Notes under the pieces: model-generated
Database searches by the model: none
What the model saw: the letters and a program-made list of their open reading frames with translations, nothing else
What the model was told of the DNA's origin: nothing
Program-made: the position numbers and the translations under genes
Assembly (NCBI GenBank): GCA_020852255.1
Contig: JADZBD010000024.1
Coordinates: forward strand, 1-64,000
Direction: 5' to 3'
DNA: 64,000 bases
Source: Bacteroidia bacterium
GTDB lineage: Bacteria; Bacteroidota; Bacteroidia; JADZBD01
In this document: in pieces, positions 9,559 to 18,026 of the stretch
Numbering within the stretch: the stretch's first letter is position 1
Layout of the letters: every line of letters starts with the position of its first letter

Positions 9559-9897
9559 TTATTCTTCCTTGAATGAGGCATTACTTGTTTTTGCTTCGTA
9601 CCCATAATAATTAATCACGGTCAGCAGGGCGGCCAAATCAATCTGAGAGATAACCTTAATCGTCATCCATCCGGTAGCAGCATCTGTGGTACACGAAAGA
9701 ATTCCCTTTCTCTGCAACATATTCTGATCAAGTTTCACTGCATCGGTGGCATTCAGTTGAGTAGTAACCTGTACTGAAAATATTTTGTTCTTCTCCCCGT
9801 TCACCGGTGCCTGGGCTGACAAAGTTGCCGGCAGGAAAAACAAAAACATTACAACCCAAAGAAGCGAGTGGGAGAAAGTAAAAGGTGCCTTTTTCAT
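9559..9897 (-). CDS. Small secreted HMA-fold-like protein, cassette 1
   Basis: A 112-residue protein with a signal peptide (LLWVVMFLFFLPATLSAQ, residues 12-29) and a ferredoxin-like beta-alpha-beta-beta-alpha-beta domain resembling heavy-metal-associated (HMA) domains. The CxxC metal site is absent (QLNATDAVKLD in its place), so copper binding is not predicted. It is paralogous to the protein at 12435 (shared KLDQ.ML.RKGILS). It lies 61 nt upstream of the giant PKD gene, as its paralogue lies directly upstream of another. A partner or chaperone role for the cargo is inference. Confidence 0.85.
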   Translation of the reverse strand: MKKAPFTFSHSLLWVVMFLFFLPATLSAQAPVNGEKNKIFSVQVTTQLNATDAVKLDQNMLQRKGILSCTTDAATGWMTIKVISQIDLAALLTVINYYGYEAKTSNASFKEE

Positions 9898-10016
9898 GAT
9901 ACTTTGTTTAGATTGTATGCTAAATAACTGAATTATCAGACAAAAGTCAAGTTATTCTTGGACGAATCCCTCAATAGAACAGACTAAGCCTAAAAGTTTA
10001 AGGTTGCACAGAAAGC

Positions 10017-10044
10017 AAAAAGGCGACCTATAAATAGGCCGCCT
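10017..10044 (-). terminator. Intrinsic terminator after the 789-residue PKD protein gene
   Basis: On the minus strand AGGCGGCCTAT pairs with ATAGGTCGCCT (11 bp, one G-U) followed by TTTTTGC. It lies 24 bp past the stop codon and separates cassette 2 from cassette 1, so each has its own transcript. Confidence 0.88.
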
Positions 10045-10068
10045 ATTGTACAAGTCTGATTTCTCTTC

Positions 10069-12438
10069 CTATCTGATAACCGTCACGTGACCGACGTACT
10101 CATGCTTTTTATCAAAAACATCCACCACAATGGCCTTCCATACATACACGTCTTCCTGCACTAATGCCCTCTTATTCTGCACTTTACAATCCCAGCCTTG
10201 GTTCATGTCGGTTGTCTGCCAGATCAGATCGCCCCAACGGTCGAAGATCATAAGTTTGTATTCCTTCCAACCTACTCCATAGGTATAGAACAGTTGGTTA
10301 TTGCCGTCACCATTGGCTGTAACGCAATTCGGCGCAAAGAAGGAAAACTCGGGTTCAACCACGATTTCCATTCTTGCGGTATCGTAGCATCCATAGATAT
10401 TTGAAACAATGAGGGTCACCGGGTAAATATGCGTTCCGTCTCCCAGGGCAGGGTAAGTGTGCGTTGGATTCTGGATAATTGAGGTGGCGGGTGGATCGCC
10501 AAAATCCCAGAACCAGGTCACTGCCGTGCCGGTAAGATCTGTGAACTGAACCGTTGGATCCAGTGTGGAAACGGGGTTGGGATTAGCACTAAAATTAGCC
10601 AGAGGCACAGGCCACACCGTGATTGTTTTGATCAGCGTATCCGGACATCCTCCCGGTGTGGATGCGATCAGAATTACGTTAAATGTTCCGGAGGTACTGA
10701 ATTGGTGTGTCGGGTTCTGAAGGTTTGAAAAATTATCTATTCCGGAACCGGGATCACCAAAATTCCAATACCACTGGGTACAGTTAACTGAATTTTCGGT
10801 AAAGGTTGTTATATCACCCAAACAAACCGTGTCGTGATCAAACCTGGCCACTACCGAATCAAAAATAGTGATGGGAACCTGTACCGAGTCTGTACATCCG
10901 TTATCCGAAACAACTGTTAGGGTAACCGTGTACGTTCCCGAACTTCCATACAGGTGATTCGGACTCTGCTGCATTGATGAATTGGCATCACCGAAGTTCC
11001 ATGTCCAGCTGGCGATATTACCATTGCCGAAAACAATATAGGATGAGTCAAGAAAATTCACGTTCAGGTCGCAGTTCAGATTCTGATAATTGAAACTGGC
11101 GATGGGACTTGGTTTAACCCAGATAGTATCCCAAATCACGGTAGTACATGTCACACTCGAAACAGAAGACATGGTACAGGAATAAACCGTCATGGTTGTT
11201 GGTGCCACCGTAATGGTCTGGGTAGTTGCTCCGGTACTCCAGGAATAGGTTCCCGATCCCGGAGGAGCGGTGAGTGTAACTTGCTCTCCGGCACAAATAG
11301 TATCATTCTGGTGCTGTATGATATTAGGAACGCAGGAAGCATCTACATAGGCATATGAAAAGTGACCACCGTAGCAGCAATCTCCCTGAATAAAGCGGAT
11401 CGTTACTTGCTGACCTACAAAGGATGTTAGATCCACGTTTACGGTGGTCCAGGGCCTGTAATATGTTTGGAACCCGCAGGCTGCCGGGAAGAATCCGGGG
11501 ATGTTTGGTCCGCCCACGACCAGGTACTGCCCGCAGTTGATCAGCTGGTTATTCTGATCATACATTTCAACTTTGAAAAATGGCTGCTCATTTGGCAAAT
11601 GACTGGGATCCTCTACAATCACTGCATACTTGTATGTAAAATTGGATGTTGACTGCTGAACAATGAACGTTTGTTCCATGGTGGCTGCTCCGTTACCGGC
11701 CATCTGTCCATCACCCAGCATCACGGAAAAAGTTCCTCCGGGAGCCACCACCGGAAAATTTCCGCAGGCATCCAGACCGGCGCCGGTCATAATCGTATGT
11801 GAAGAACTTGGAATACTGCCGCAGCCGGCATTTACCACCGGGTGCGGGGCTGCAGGTGCTCCGCAGGTTATGCTTCCTACTGATCCGTTCCATCCTGTAA
11901 AATCCCCTGTTTCAAAATCCATGTTCGTACACTGGGGCTGAACACTGGTAGATGCTGGATAAGAGATGTTGATGTTGTAAGTGAAACAATTCGGAGTAGG
12001 CCAGTTATCAATCATGATAAAATATGACTGGGCATTCGTAACAGGCACAACCAGACACATGTCTAACCCGTTGGAGGTAGAGGTAGATCCTGCTATACAT
12101 GTCCCTGCATTGGGGCATCCCTGCCATACCGAGATGCTTGCCCATGGATACTGGGGCGTCATTGCGGAAAGCTGTATCTGAAGATTTCCTGTTTGGGTGG
12201 CAGTAAAATAGTACAACCAATCCGGTCCGGTGGTATAGGTGGATACTCCGCAGGATACTCCCACGTTATTGTAATCATCCAGTCCCGTACAAGTTCCGCC
12301 TGCAGCAGAGAAGGGAATCGTGATGGGTGCGGCCTGTGCGGTAGCGCAATCATCCCCGCCCTGGGCGAAGACAGTATATCCGGACAGAAGAAGTAGTGAA
12401 AAAAGAACGTTGTTTATATTTCTCATAGCGGAGCTCAC
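10069..12438 (-). CDS. PKD-repeat T9SS cargo (type B), cassette 2
   Basis: A 789-residue paralogue of the 1217-residue protein. It has the same signal peptide style, TGPDWLYYF and YFIMIDNWPTP domain, the jelly-roll segment with TIMTGAGLDACGNFP, and an Ig-like segment, but only three PKD domains (WTWNFGD, WYWNFGD, WFWDFGD) before the CHU_C sorting domain (CVTANGDGNNQLF, FDRWGDLIW, GHVTVIR). Its ATG overlaps the TGA of the upstream HMA-like gene (ATGA), so the two are translationally coupled; an ATG four codons in is also possible. Predicted to be exported by T9SS and displayed on the surface. Confidence 0.92.
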   Translation of the reverse strand: MSSAMRNINNVLFSLLLLSGYTVFAQGGDDCATAQAAPITIPFSAAGGTCTGLDDYNNVGVSCGVSTYTTGPDWLYYFTATQTGNLQIQLSAMTPQYPWASISVWQGCPNAGTCIAGSTSTSNGLDMCLVVPVTNAQSYFIMIDNWPTPNCFTYNINISYPASTSVQPQCTNMDFETGDFTGWNGSVGSITCGAPAAPHPVVNAGCGSIPSSSHTIMTGAGLDACGNFPVVAPGGTFSVMLGDGQMAGNGAATMEQTFIVQQSTSNFTYKYAVIVEDPSHLPNEQPFFKVEMYDQNNQLINCGQYLVVGGPNIPGFFPAACGFQTYYRPWTTVNVDLTSFVGQQVTIRFIQGDCCYGGHFSYAYVDASCVPNIIQHQNDTICAGEQVTLTAPPGSGTYSWSTGATTQTITVAPTTMTVYSCTMSSVSSVTCTTVIWDTIWVKPSPIASFNYQNLNCDLNVNFLDSSYIVFGNGNIASWTWNFGDANSSMQQSPNHLYGSSGTYTVTLTVVSDNGCTDSVQVPITIFDSVVARFDHDTVCLGDITTFTENSVNCTQWYWNFGDPGSGIDNFSNLQNPTHQFSTSGTFNVILIASTPGGCPDTLIKTITVWPVPLANFSANPNPVSTLDPTVQFTDLTGTAVTWFWDFGDPPATSIIQNPTHTYPALGDGTHIYPVTLIVSNIYGCYDTARMEIVVEPEFSFFAPNCVTANGDGNNQLFYTYGVGWKEYKLMIFDRWGDLIWQTTDMNQGWDCKVQNKRALVQEDVYVWKAIVVDVFDKKHEYVGHVTVIR

Positions 12439-12758
12439 TGTTCAGACTGTGTTAAGTTTTCCTCACTCATTTCGAAACCGGCGGCCACAATCACATTCCG
12501 TAGTGCGCTTATATTCACAAACGGATCTACTACCACCTTGACGCGTTTCGTTGTAAAATCTGTGGAAGAGGACAGGATTCCCTTTCTCTTGAGCATGAAC
12601 TGATCCAGCTTAGCAGCATCAGCCTGGCAGGTGAGTCCCATCACGGTAATTTCATAAACGACTTTCTTAGTCGTTTCCTGTTTCTCCTGAGCATGAACCG
12701 GAGATGTGGTCAGGGCGACCAACACAGATAAAAGAACGATGAATCCAATTTTTTGCAT
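12435..12758 (-). CDS. Small secreted HMA-fold-like protein, cassette 2
   Basis: A 107-residue protein; the ATG at 12758 is chosen because MQKIGFIVLLSVLVAL begins a clean signal peptide ending at VHAQ. The mature part has a ferredoxin-like HMA pattern (VVYEITVMGLTC, KLDQFMLKRKGILS, VKVVVDPF, LRNVIVAAGFEM). Only one Cys of the usual MxCxxC remains, so metal transfer is doubtful. Paralogue of the protein at 9559. Its stop overlaps the start of the PKD cargo by four bases, indicating a stoichiometric pair. A TAGATTTG promoter element lies 20 nt upstream. Confidence 0.87.
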   Translation of the reverse strand: MQKIGFIVLLSVLVALTTSPVHAQEKQETTKKVVYEITVMGLTCQADAAKLDQFMLKRKGILSSSTDFTTKRVKVVVDPFVNISALRNVIVAAGFEMSEENLTQSEQ

Positions 12759-12778
12759 GACGAATGACTTGTTTAGTG

Positions 12779-12786
12779 CAAATCTA
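12779..12786 (-). promoter_or_regulatory. -7 promoter element TAGATTTG, cassette 2
   Basis: Exact match to the Bacteroidota -7 consensus TAnnTTTG on the minus strand, 20 nt before the ATG at 12758. No good -33 TTTG is at the ideal distance. Confidence 0.55.
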
Positions 12787-12852
12787 ATATACAGACACTC
12801 CAAAGAAAAGCGAAGTTGCAGGTATTGGTGGGAGGTTTATGAAAAAGACGAA

Positions 12853-12875
12853 AATTCGCTGATTATCAGCAAATT
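12853..12875 (-). terminator. Probable terminator of the paaABCD-idi unit
   Basis: A near-palindrome (AATT-C-GCTGA-TTA-TCAGC-A-AATT on the plus strand) forms a hairpin 22 bp past the idi stop and is followed on the minus strand by a T-rich stretch. The stem is only moderately strong. Confidence 0.5.
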
Positions 12876-12897
12876 AAATCTATCAGCCACGTACAAG

Positions 12898-13410
12898 TCA
12901 GGGTGCCAAACGCCCTCTTTGGGTAAAAAAACAGGATTTGAACCAGGGAGTGAAGTCCTCAGGTTTCTTTTCCAGGAAGTACAGAAGTTCTGCTTCTGTG
13001 AGCAGTTTCCACTCCTCCGCTTCGATAGGATTTAATACCGGGTTCAGCTCGGTAACACCGGTGAAAACATGGTCCAATTCCCACTCTGTTAGCCCCGCTC
13101 CTACTGCTGCTTTATAGGTAAACTCAAAAACTTTCCTGATGTGTGTGCGCAATCCACACTCTTCGAACAAACGGCGTGCAGCGGCAACCGCAACTTCTTC
13201 CCCGGGGCGGGGATGTCCGCAGCACGTATTTGTCCACAAGCCGCCGGAGTGATATTTACTCTGTGCACGCCGGTGAATCCACCACTGCCCGTCGGGTGAA
13301 AATAAAAAGATAGAAAATGCCCGGTGCAGAAATCCCTTCCGGTGCGCCTCCAGCTTCTCCATGCGACCGGTGACCTCATCTTTTTCATTTACCAATATCA
13401 CCTCTTCCAT
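12898..13410 (-). CDS. idi: Isopentenyl-diphosphate delta-isomerase, type 1
   Basis: Converts isopentenyl diphosphate to dimethylallyl diphosphate, the starter for isoprenoids. The 170-residue protein has the type 1 Nudix-fold signatures: HRAFSIFLF, the active-site Cys region NTCCGHPRPGE, the Nudix-like RRLFEECG and the catalytic Glu in WELDHVF. The ATG at 13410 is preferred; a GTG at 13422 would overlap paaD. The gene begins 2 nt after the paaD stop, so it is co-transcribed with the phenylacetate genes, an unusual partner. Identity is firm; any metabolic link to phenylacetate is unclear. Confidence 0.95.
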   Translation of the reverse strand: MEEVILVNEKDEVTGRMEKLEAHRKGFLHRAFSIFLFSPDGQWWIHRRAQSKYHSGGLWTNTCCGHPRPGEEVAVAAARRLFEECGLRTHIRKVFEFTYKAAVGAGLTEWELDHVFTGVTELNPVLNPIEAEEWKLLTEAELLYFLEKKPEDFTPWFKSCFFTQRGRLAP

Positions 13411-13412
13411 AT

Positions 13413-13907
13413 TCAGATGCACTTAAAATAATCAAAAGGTTCTTTGCAGTCGGTGCACCGGAAAAGTGCCTTGCAGGCGGTAGATCCGAACTGTGAGATC
13501 ATTTCAGTATTCATGGACCGGCACTGCGGACAGCGGATCTTTCTTTCTTTACCGGTGATACTTCCCTTATCCATGCTGGTTTTCTCCGGAGGGGCGATTC
13601 CGTATACTCTCAGCTTCTCCCTTGCCGCTTCAGGTATCCAGTCTGTTGTCCATGCCGGGGAATAACTCAAATCCACCTGCACGTCCGGGAAACCGTTTGT
13701 TTTCAGCAAGGCCACAATATCATCCTCGATTTGCTTCATGGCCGGGCAACCGCTATAGGTAGGGGTGATGGTGATCATTACTTTCCCTTTATCTACCTTA
13801 ATCCTTCTTAATATTCCCAGCTCCTCAATAGAAATCACCGGTATCTCCGGGTCAGGGATGCCGGAAAGGAGTGAGCGGATTTTGTTTTCGGGAGATTCAC
13901 TCACCAT
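13413..13907 (-). CDS. paaD: Phenylacetyl-CoA epoxidase subunit PaaD
   Basis: A 164-residue MIP18/DUF59-type protein (about residues 1-95, with IPDPEIPVISIEELGIL and TPTYSGCPAM) followed by a C-terminal zinc-ribbon-like segment (CPQC...CKALFRCTDC...FDYFKC). PaaD is required for maturation of the PaaABCE monooxygenase, probably by iron-sulfur delivery. The ATG at 13907 overlaps the paaC stop by 7 bases; an open frame upstream of it is not protein-like. Gene order A-B-C-D is canonical. Confidence 0.95.
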   Translation of the reverse strand: MVSESPENKIRSLLSGIPDPEIPVISIEELGILRRIKVDKGKVMITITPTYSGCPAMKQIEDDIVALLKTNGFPDVQVDLSYSPAWTTDWIPEAAREKLRVYGIAPPEKTSMDKGSITGKERKIRCPQCRSMNTEMISQFGSTACKALFRCTDCKEPFDYFKCI

Positions 13908-14665
13908 TTCGCATCGGGGTAGGCCCGTGGAAGAAACTGCATTTCGGCAAGAAGAAATCCCAGGTGTTCCGAATGTTTTCCGTCTCTGCTGCCGCTCTGC
14001 ATGTACGGAATCCGGGGTAGCTGCAAACCGCACTCTCCAAACAGCTCGTCCATGTCTCTGCTCCAGGCAGTTTTCACTTTTTCCGTATCCGCAGCAATTC
14101 CTGAGTCAACAAGCGAACAGTCTTGCGCATTGGTCTCAAAAAGGTCGTCCGTAAAGCGCCAAAGTTCATGGAGAGCCGTGTGCAATCTTCTGCTACTTTC
14201 TTCCGTTCCTCCGGCAAAACGGCGAACCCATGAGTGAGCATGGCGCACATGGTAGGTAATTTCCTTGACCGACTTAGCGGCAATTCCTGCCAGCGTTTCG
14301 TCTTTGGAGGATGCCAAAGCGGTATAAAGATGGAACTGGTACGAAGACATAACCGAAAGCCGGAGTATGGTAAAGGCATAATCTCCTTTAGGTTGTTCTG
14401 CCATGAGTGAATTGAAATATTCCCGTTCTCCCCGGTGAAAAGCCAGACGGTCTCCGTCTCTGCCCTTCCCTTCCAGTCTTCCTGCATACATCAACAGCGC
14501 GTTTGCACGGCCGAATAAATCCAGTGAGATATTAGTCAGTGCGAGATCCTCCTCCAGAAAAGGGCCATGCCCTGTCCATTCAGCCAGACGCTGTGCAAGA
14601 ATCAGGGAGTCGTCTCCCAGCCGGAGACAATAGCCGAACAATGCCTGTTGCGTTGTCATTCTCAC
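13901..14665 (-). CDS. paaC: Phenylacetyl-CoA epoxidase subunit PaaC
   Basis: A 254-residue ferritin-like helical protein, the structural partner of the catalytic PaaA subunit in ring epoxidation of phenylacetyl-CoA. Family features include LRLGDDSLILAQRLAEW, the helix EEDLALTNISLDL, KEITYHVRHAHSWV and the end segment SEHLGFLLAEMQFLPRAYP. Its ATG overlaps the paaB stop (ATGA), and its stop overlaps paaD. Soluble cytoplasmic enzyme. Length is normal. Confidence 0.96.
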   Translation of the reverse strand: MRMTTQQALFGYCLRLGDDSLILAQRLAEWTGHGPFLEEDLALTNISLDLFGRANALLMYAGRLEGKGRDGDRLAFHRGEREYFNSLMAEQPKGDYAFTILRLSVMSSYQFHLYTALASSKDETLAGIAAKSVKEITYHVRHAHSWVRRFAGGTEESSRRLHTALHELWRFTDDLFETNAQDCSLVDSGIAADTEKVKTAWSRDMDELFGECGLQLPRIPYMQSGSRDGKHSEHLGFLLAEMQFLPRAYPDAKW

Positions 14666-14946
14666 ATGTGTTTTACACCATCCGGTACCTGATAAAAAGT
14701 AGGATGGCGGTAGATCTTGTCGTTACCCGGTTCAAAGAAGGAACCGATATCCTCCGGCGAACTGGCCACAATGGCTCCGGCAGGAACCACCCATAATGCA
14801 TTTCCCTCACCACGCCGGGTGTACGTATCGCGCGCATTCTGCAGGGCCATTTCCTTATCAAAGGCGTGAATACTTCCGCAATGAACGAAAGGCTGACCGC
14901 TTTTTTTCTGTACAAACACTTCCCAAAGGGGTCCTTGTGTATCCAT
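14662..14946 (-). CDS. paaB: Phenylacetyl-CoA epoxidase subunit PaaB
   Basis: A 94-residue protein matching the small PaaB subunit: LWEVFVQKKSGQPFVHCGSI, the helix DKEMALQNARDTYTRRGEG and LWVVPAGAI. PaaB bridges PaaAC heterodimers in the epoxidase complex. Located 11 nt below paaA and overlapping paaC by four bases, so the four subunits are coupled. Confidence 0.96.
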   Translation of the reverse strand: MDTQGPLWEVFVQKKSGQPFVHCGSIHAFDKEMALQNARDTYTRRGEGNALWVVPAGAIVASSPEDIGSFFEPGNDKIYRHPTFYQVPDGVKHM

Positions 14947-14957
14947 TTCAAATTTAT

Positions 14958-15893
14958 TTAAGCTGTTACCGGTTTCATTTTTTCAGCATATGCCTGTGCA
15001 GCTTCCCGCACCCAGGCTCCTTCCTGATGGGCACCGATTCTTGCGTTCAGGCGTTCTTTGTTGCAGGGGCCATGTCCGTGAATCACCCGCTCAAATTCAC
15101 TCCAGTCCGGCTGCCCAAAATCGTATCCCTGCTTCTGCTCATTCCATTTTAATAGCGGATCGGGGATTTTAAGTCCAAGATATTCTGCCTGCGGTACGGT
15201 TTGATTGACAAAACGCTGCCGGAGCTGATCATTGCTTTCCCGTTTGATTTTCCATTTCAATGCATTGGCTGAATTAGGGGACTTATCATCGGGCGGGCCG
15301 AACATCATCAGGGTAGGCCACCACCAGCGGTTGACTGCATCTTGCGCCATCACGCGCTGATCAGCTGTTCCCTGCGCCATCCTGCACATGATCTCATATC
15401 CCTGCCGCTGATGAAAGCTTTCCTCTTTACAGATCCGCACCATAGCCCTTGCATAAGGTCCATAGGAAGTCCGCTGCAACATCACCTGGTTCATGATCGC
15501 CGCACCATCCACCAGCCATCCGATAGCGCCGATGTCAGCCCAGCTCAGGGTGGGATAATTAAAGATGGAAGAATACTTTGCCTTGCCTGAATGCAGCTGC
15601 TCCAGCAACTCGTCTCTGGAAACCCCCATTGTTTCCGCAGCGGTATAAAGATATAAACCATGGCCACCCTCGTCCTGCACCTTTGCCATAAGTACCATTT
15701 TTGCGCGCAAACCCGGCGCCCGGGTGATCCAGTTGCCTTCCGGTAACATCCCCACTACTTCTGAATGGGCGTGCTGGGATATCTGACGAATTAAATGCCG
15801 GCGGTAATCCTCCGGCATCCAGTCTTTAGGCTCAATATATTCATTGGCTGAAAGCTTCGCTTCAAAAGCCGCTTCCATTTGTTTTGGATCCAT
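14958..15893 (-). CDS. paaA: Phenylacetyl-CoA epoxidase catalytic subunit PaaA
   Basis: A 311-residue di-iron ferritin-like subunit that carries out 1,2-epoxidation of phenylacetyl-CoA with O2. Iron-ligand helices are visible in [14 protein letters not shown] (E and H) and [15 protein letters not shown] (EExxH), with [21 protein letters not shown] upstream. The ATG at 15893 gives the family's usual start; the open frame extends 35 codons further but through the promoter region. First gene of paaABCD-idi. A TAnnTTTG element lies 19 nt upstream within an inverted repeat. Confidence 0.96.
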   Translation of the reverse strand: MDPKQMEAAFEAKLSANEYIEPKDWMPEDYRRHLIRQISQHAHSEVVGMLPEGNWITRAPGLRAKMVLMAKVQDEGGHGLYLYTAAETMGVSRDELLEQLHSGKAKYSSIFNYPTLSWADIGAIGWLVDGAAIMNQVMLQRTSYGPYARAMVRICKEESFHQRQGYEIMCRMAQGTADQRVMAQDAVNRWWWPTLMMFGPPDDKSPNSANALKWKIKRESNDQLRQRFVNQTVPQAEYLGLKIPDPLLKWNEQKQGYDFGQPDWSEFERVIHGHGPCNKERLNARIGAHQEGAWVREAAQAYAEKMKPVTA

Positions 15894-15910
15894 GCATTTC
15901 TGTTCAGGTA

Positions 15911-15948
15911 AGCAAATGTAAGAATCTTTGCAATAAAATCCATTTGCT
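15911..15948. promoter_or_regulatory. paaA/paaE divergent control region: -7 element inside an inverted repeat
   Basis: AGCAAATG (15911-15918) and CATTTGCT (15941-15948) form a perfect 8-bp inverted repeat with centres 30 bp apart, about three helical turns. The left arm overlaps TACATTTG (15913-15920, minus strand), an exact -7 promoter match for paaA. This is the layout of a repressor operator over a catabolic promoter. The regulator is not in the window. Confidence 0.5.
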
Positions 15949-16012
15949 ATTACCCTGATTTTTAATGATATCCCAATTACCATAATGATATTTCTCATAA
16001 TTTTACATCCGG

Positions 16013-17074
16013 ATGGCTGCCTTTAATAAACTCCGGGTTACAGATATAAGACAGGAAACAAAGGATTGTGTTTCTGTTGCTGTTGAGGTGCCTGCCGGAT
16101 TAAAAGATCAGTATCGTTACATTCAGGGACAATACCTGACCTTGAAATTAAATGTGAACGGGGAAGAGATCCGGCGTTCCTATAGTATTTGCAGCAGCCC
16201 GGTTGCCGACAGTGAACTTCGCATTGCTGTAAAGCGTGTGAAGGGAGGGAAAGTGTCTAATTATCTCAATGATCATCTAAAGAAGGGTGATGAGTTGGAG
16301 GTAATGACGCCCATGGGAAGTTTTTATACTCCACTAGATCCGGCGAACAAAAAAAAATATTTTCTTTTTGCGGGTGGCAGTGGGATCACTCCCATGTTTT
16401 CAATTCTTCGCTCCGTACTGTTTGCAGAACCAAATTCCTCCGTCATTTTATTTTACGGCAACACGGATGAGGTGCATACGATTTTCCGGCATGCACTGAA
16501 TGAGATAGAGGAAAAATCCGGAGGGCGGCTGAAAATCCATTATCTGTACGAGCATCCGAAGGAAGCCTGCGATGCGTTGCACACAGGAATGCTTACCCGC
16601 GAAAAAGCCGCTGAGCTGTTTGAGCGGTTCTGCGGAGTAGGATTCAATCATGAATACTTTGTATGCGGTCCGGGCCCGATGATGGAGAATGTGAAATCAG
16701 TGATTATGGACCAAAAAGTTCCCGCACATCAGTTTCATATTGAGTACTTCTCCTCCGCGCAGGAAAGTGCGGCCAAAGAAATGAATCCTTCCCTCACGGC
16801 TCAGGTTACAGTATCCATGTATGGTATTGAGACGCATTTTGAACTGGATTCCAACGGAAAGAGCATACTGGATGCAGCTCTGGATGCCGGAGTGGATGTG
16901 CCCTTTGCCTGCAAAGGCGCAGTTTGCTGTACCTGCAGAGGAAAGTTGCTGGAAGGAAAGGTGAAAATGGATAAAAATTTTGCGTTAACGGATGCAGAAG
17001 TGGCGCAGGGATTTATTCTCACCTGTCAGAGTCATCCGCTGACCCCCGTAGTAAGAATAGATTATGATTCCTGA
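16013..17074 (+). CDS. paaE: Phenylacetyl-CoA epoxidase reductase PaaE
   Basis: A 353-residue electron-transfer subunit that passes electrons from NAD(P)H to the PaaA di-iron site. Order: FAD-binding barrel ([10 protein letters not shown], about residues 55-65), NAD(P)-binding domain ([26 protein letters not shown]) and a C-terminal plant-type 2Fe-2S ferredoxin domain with C-x4-C-x2-C (CKGAVCCTC) and a distal Cys in FILTCQSH. It is transcribed away from paaABCD, whereas all five are often in one line. Its 3' end overlaps the YD-repeat gene by 13 bp. Confidence 0.96.
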   Translation: MAAFNKLRVTDIRQETKDCVSVAVEVPAGLKDQYRYIQGQYLTLKLNVNGEEIRRSYSICSSPVADSELRIAVKRVKGGKVSNYLNDHLKKGDELEVMTPMGSFYTPLDPANKKKYFLFAGGSGITPMFSILRSVLFAEPNSSVILFYGNTDEVHTIFRHALNEIEEKSGGRLKIHYLYEHPKEACDALHTGMLTREKAAELFERFCGVGFNHEYFVCGPGPMMENVKSVIMDQKVPAHQFHIEYFSSAQESAAKEMNPSLTAQVTVSMYGIETHFELDSNGKSILDAALDAGVDVPFACKGAVCCTCRGKLLEGKVKMDKNFALTDAEVAQGFILTCQSHPLTPVVRIDYDS

Positions 17075-17970
17075 TCCAAAGGGATCGTTCGGCTCACGTC
17101 GGTGAACGTACCGGAGCTGGCTTCCGTTACGTGCGCCATGACTAATTCTCCGTTTCCCCCGTAAAAAAAACGGGCGCGGTAATTTTCATGTTCACCTGTT
17201 TTTCTCTTCTCTTCTATTAGTTGCCCCGATTCATTATAGCTAAAGTAGGAGCTCACATTCTTTTGCATAGTGGAATAATGCGACTCGGTGATCTTGCCCT
17301 GTTCGTTCTGCACTTTCCGGTGGGAGGCGAAACGGCTTCCTTTTCCGTCGTAGGTAATATATCCGCCCGTTGAATACACGGTGCGATACACGACTCCGGA
17401 TGGAATCTCACGCTGGATTTCCTCCGTAAGGATCCACTCATTCCCCTCCTTTGAATAGCTGAATGAAAAATCTTCTCCGGATTCCATCAGAATATCCCGT
17501 ACCTCACGTGTGATCAGGTTTCCGTTCTCCCAGGTCTGAAGTTCATATCCCTCCTCTGTTCCTTCTTCATCCCGGATACTCTTTCTGAGCAGATTTCCTT
17601 CTGCGTTGTAAGTATATTCCGTAATCTGTTTACCTCCTTCCGCATAAACCTTTGTTTCCGTGAGCGGCCGGCCCGATTCATTGTAAACGATGCTCGTATC
17701 CTCCGTCAGCTCACCTGCCAGACTGTGCTGATGGCCTGTAATTAGTCCTCTTTCGTTAAACACAAAAACATCCGACTCATTCACATTTCCATCTGCATCA
17801 TAATCCTCTTTCCGCACCAGATTCCCGGCTCCGTCGTACCATTTTGCCTCGAGCAGAAAGGCGTCCTCCATATCCGGTGAGTCTCCCAACTCCTCCGGTG
17901 TACGGTCGGGAAAGCGATAGGAACGATGAATGCTATTTTTTGGCGATTCCACGCACGGTAAAAGTAACAT
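17062..17970 (-). CDS. YD-repeat-like protein
   Basis: About 302 residues built of short beta repeats of the YD/MORN-like kind: WYDGAGNLVRKEDYDADGN, FNERGLITG, YNESGRPLTE, YNAEGNLLRK, YNESGQLIEEKR. Such repeats form extended beta structures in Rhs-type and surface proteins, but no toxin or core domain is present. The start is uncertain: the ATG at 17970 is preferred over a GTG at 18036, which would overlap the start of the divergent peptidase gene. No convincing signal peptide with either start. Convergent with and overlapping paaE by 13 bp. Function unknown. Confidence 0.7.
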   Translation of the reverse strand: MLLLPCVESPKNSIHRSYRFPDRTPEELGDSPDMEDAFLLEAKWYDGAGNLVRKEDYDADGNVNESDVFVFNERGLITGHQHSLAGELTEDTSIVYNESGRPLTETKVYAEGGKQITEYTYNAEGNLLRKSIRDEEGTEEGYELQTWENGNLITREVRDILMESGEDFSFSYSKEGNEWILTEEIQREIPSGVVYRTVYSTGGYITYDGKGSRFASHRKVQNEQGKITESHYSTMQKNVSSYFSYNESGQLIEEKRKTGEHENYRARFFYGGNGELVMAHVTEASSGTFTDVSRTIPLDQES

Positions 17971-18002
17971 TTCTCCCGTGTATTCAGGAGGCAGAACTTT
18001 TT

Positions 18003-18010
18003 TACATTTG
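18003..18010 (+). promoter_or_regulatory. -7 promoter element TACATTTG, prolyl oligopeptidase gene
   Basis: Exact TAnnTTTG match 16 nt before the peptidase ATG at 18027, implying a leader of only about 10-12 nt. Confidence 0.55.
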
Positions 18011-18026
18011 CCAAAACCCGTCCGAT

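Noticed and set aside
15893..15998. N-terminal extension of PaaA from a start at 15998
   Set aside because: The extra 35 residues do not resemble the family and would cross the promoter element and the inverted repeat.
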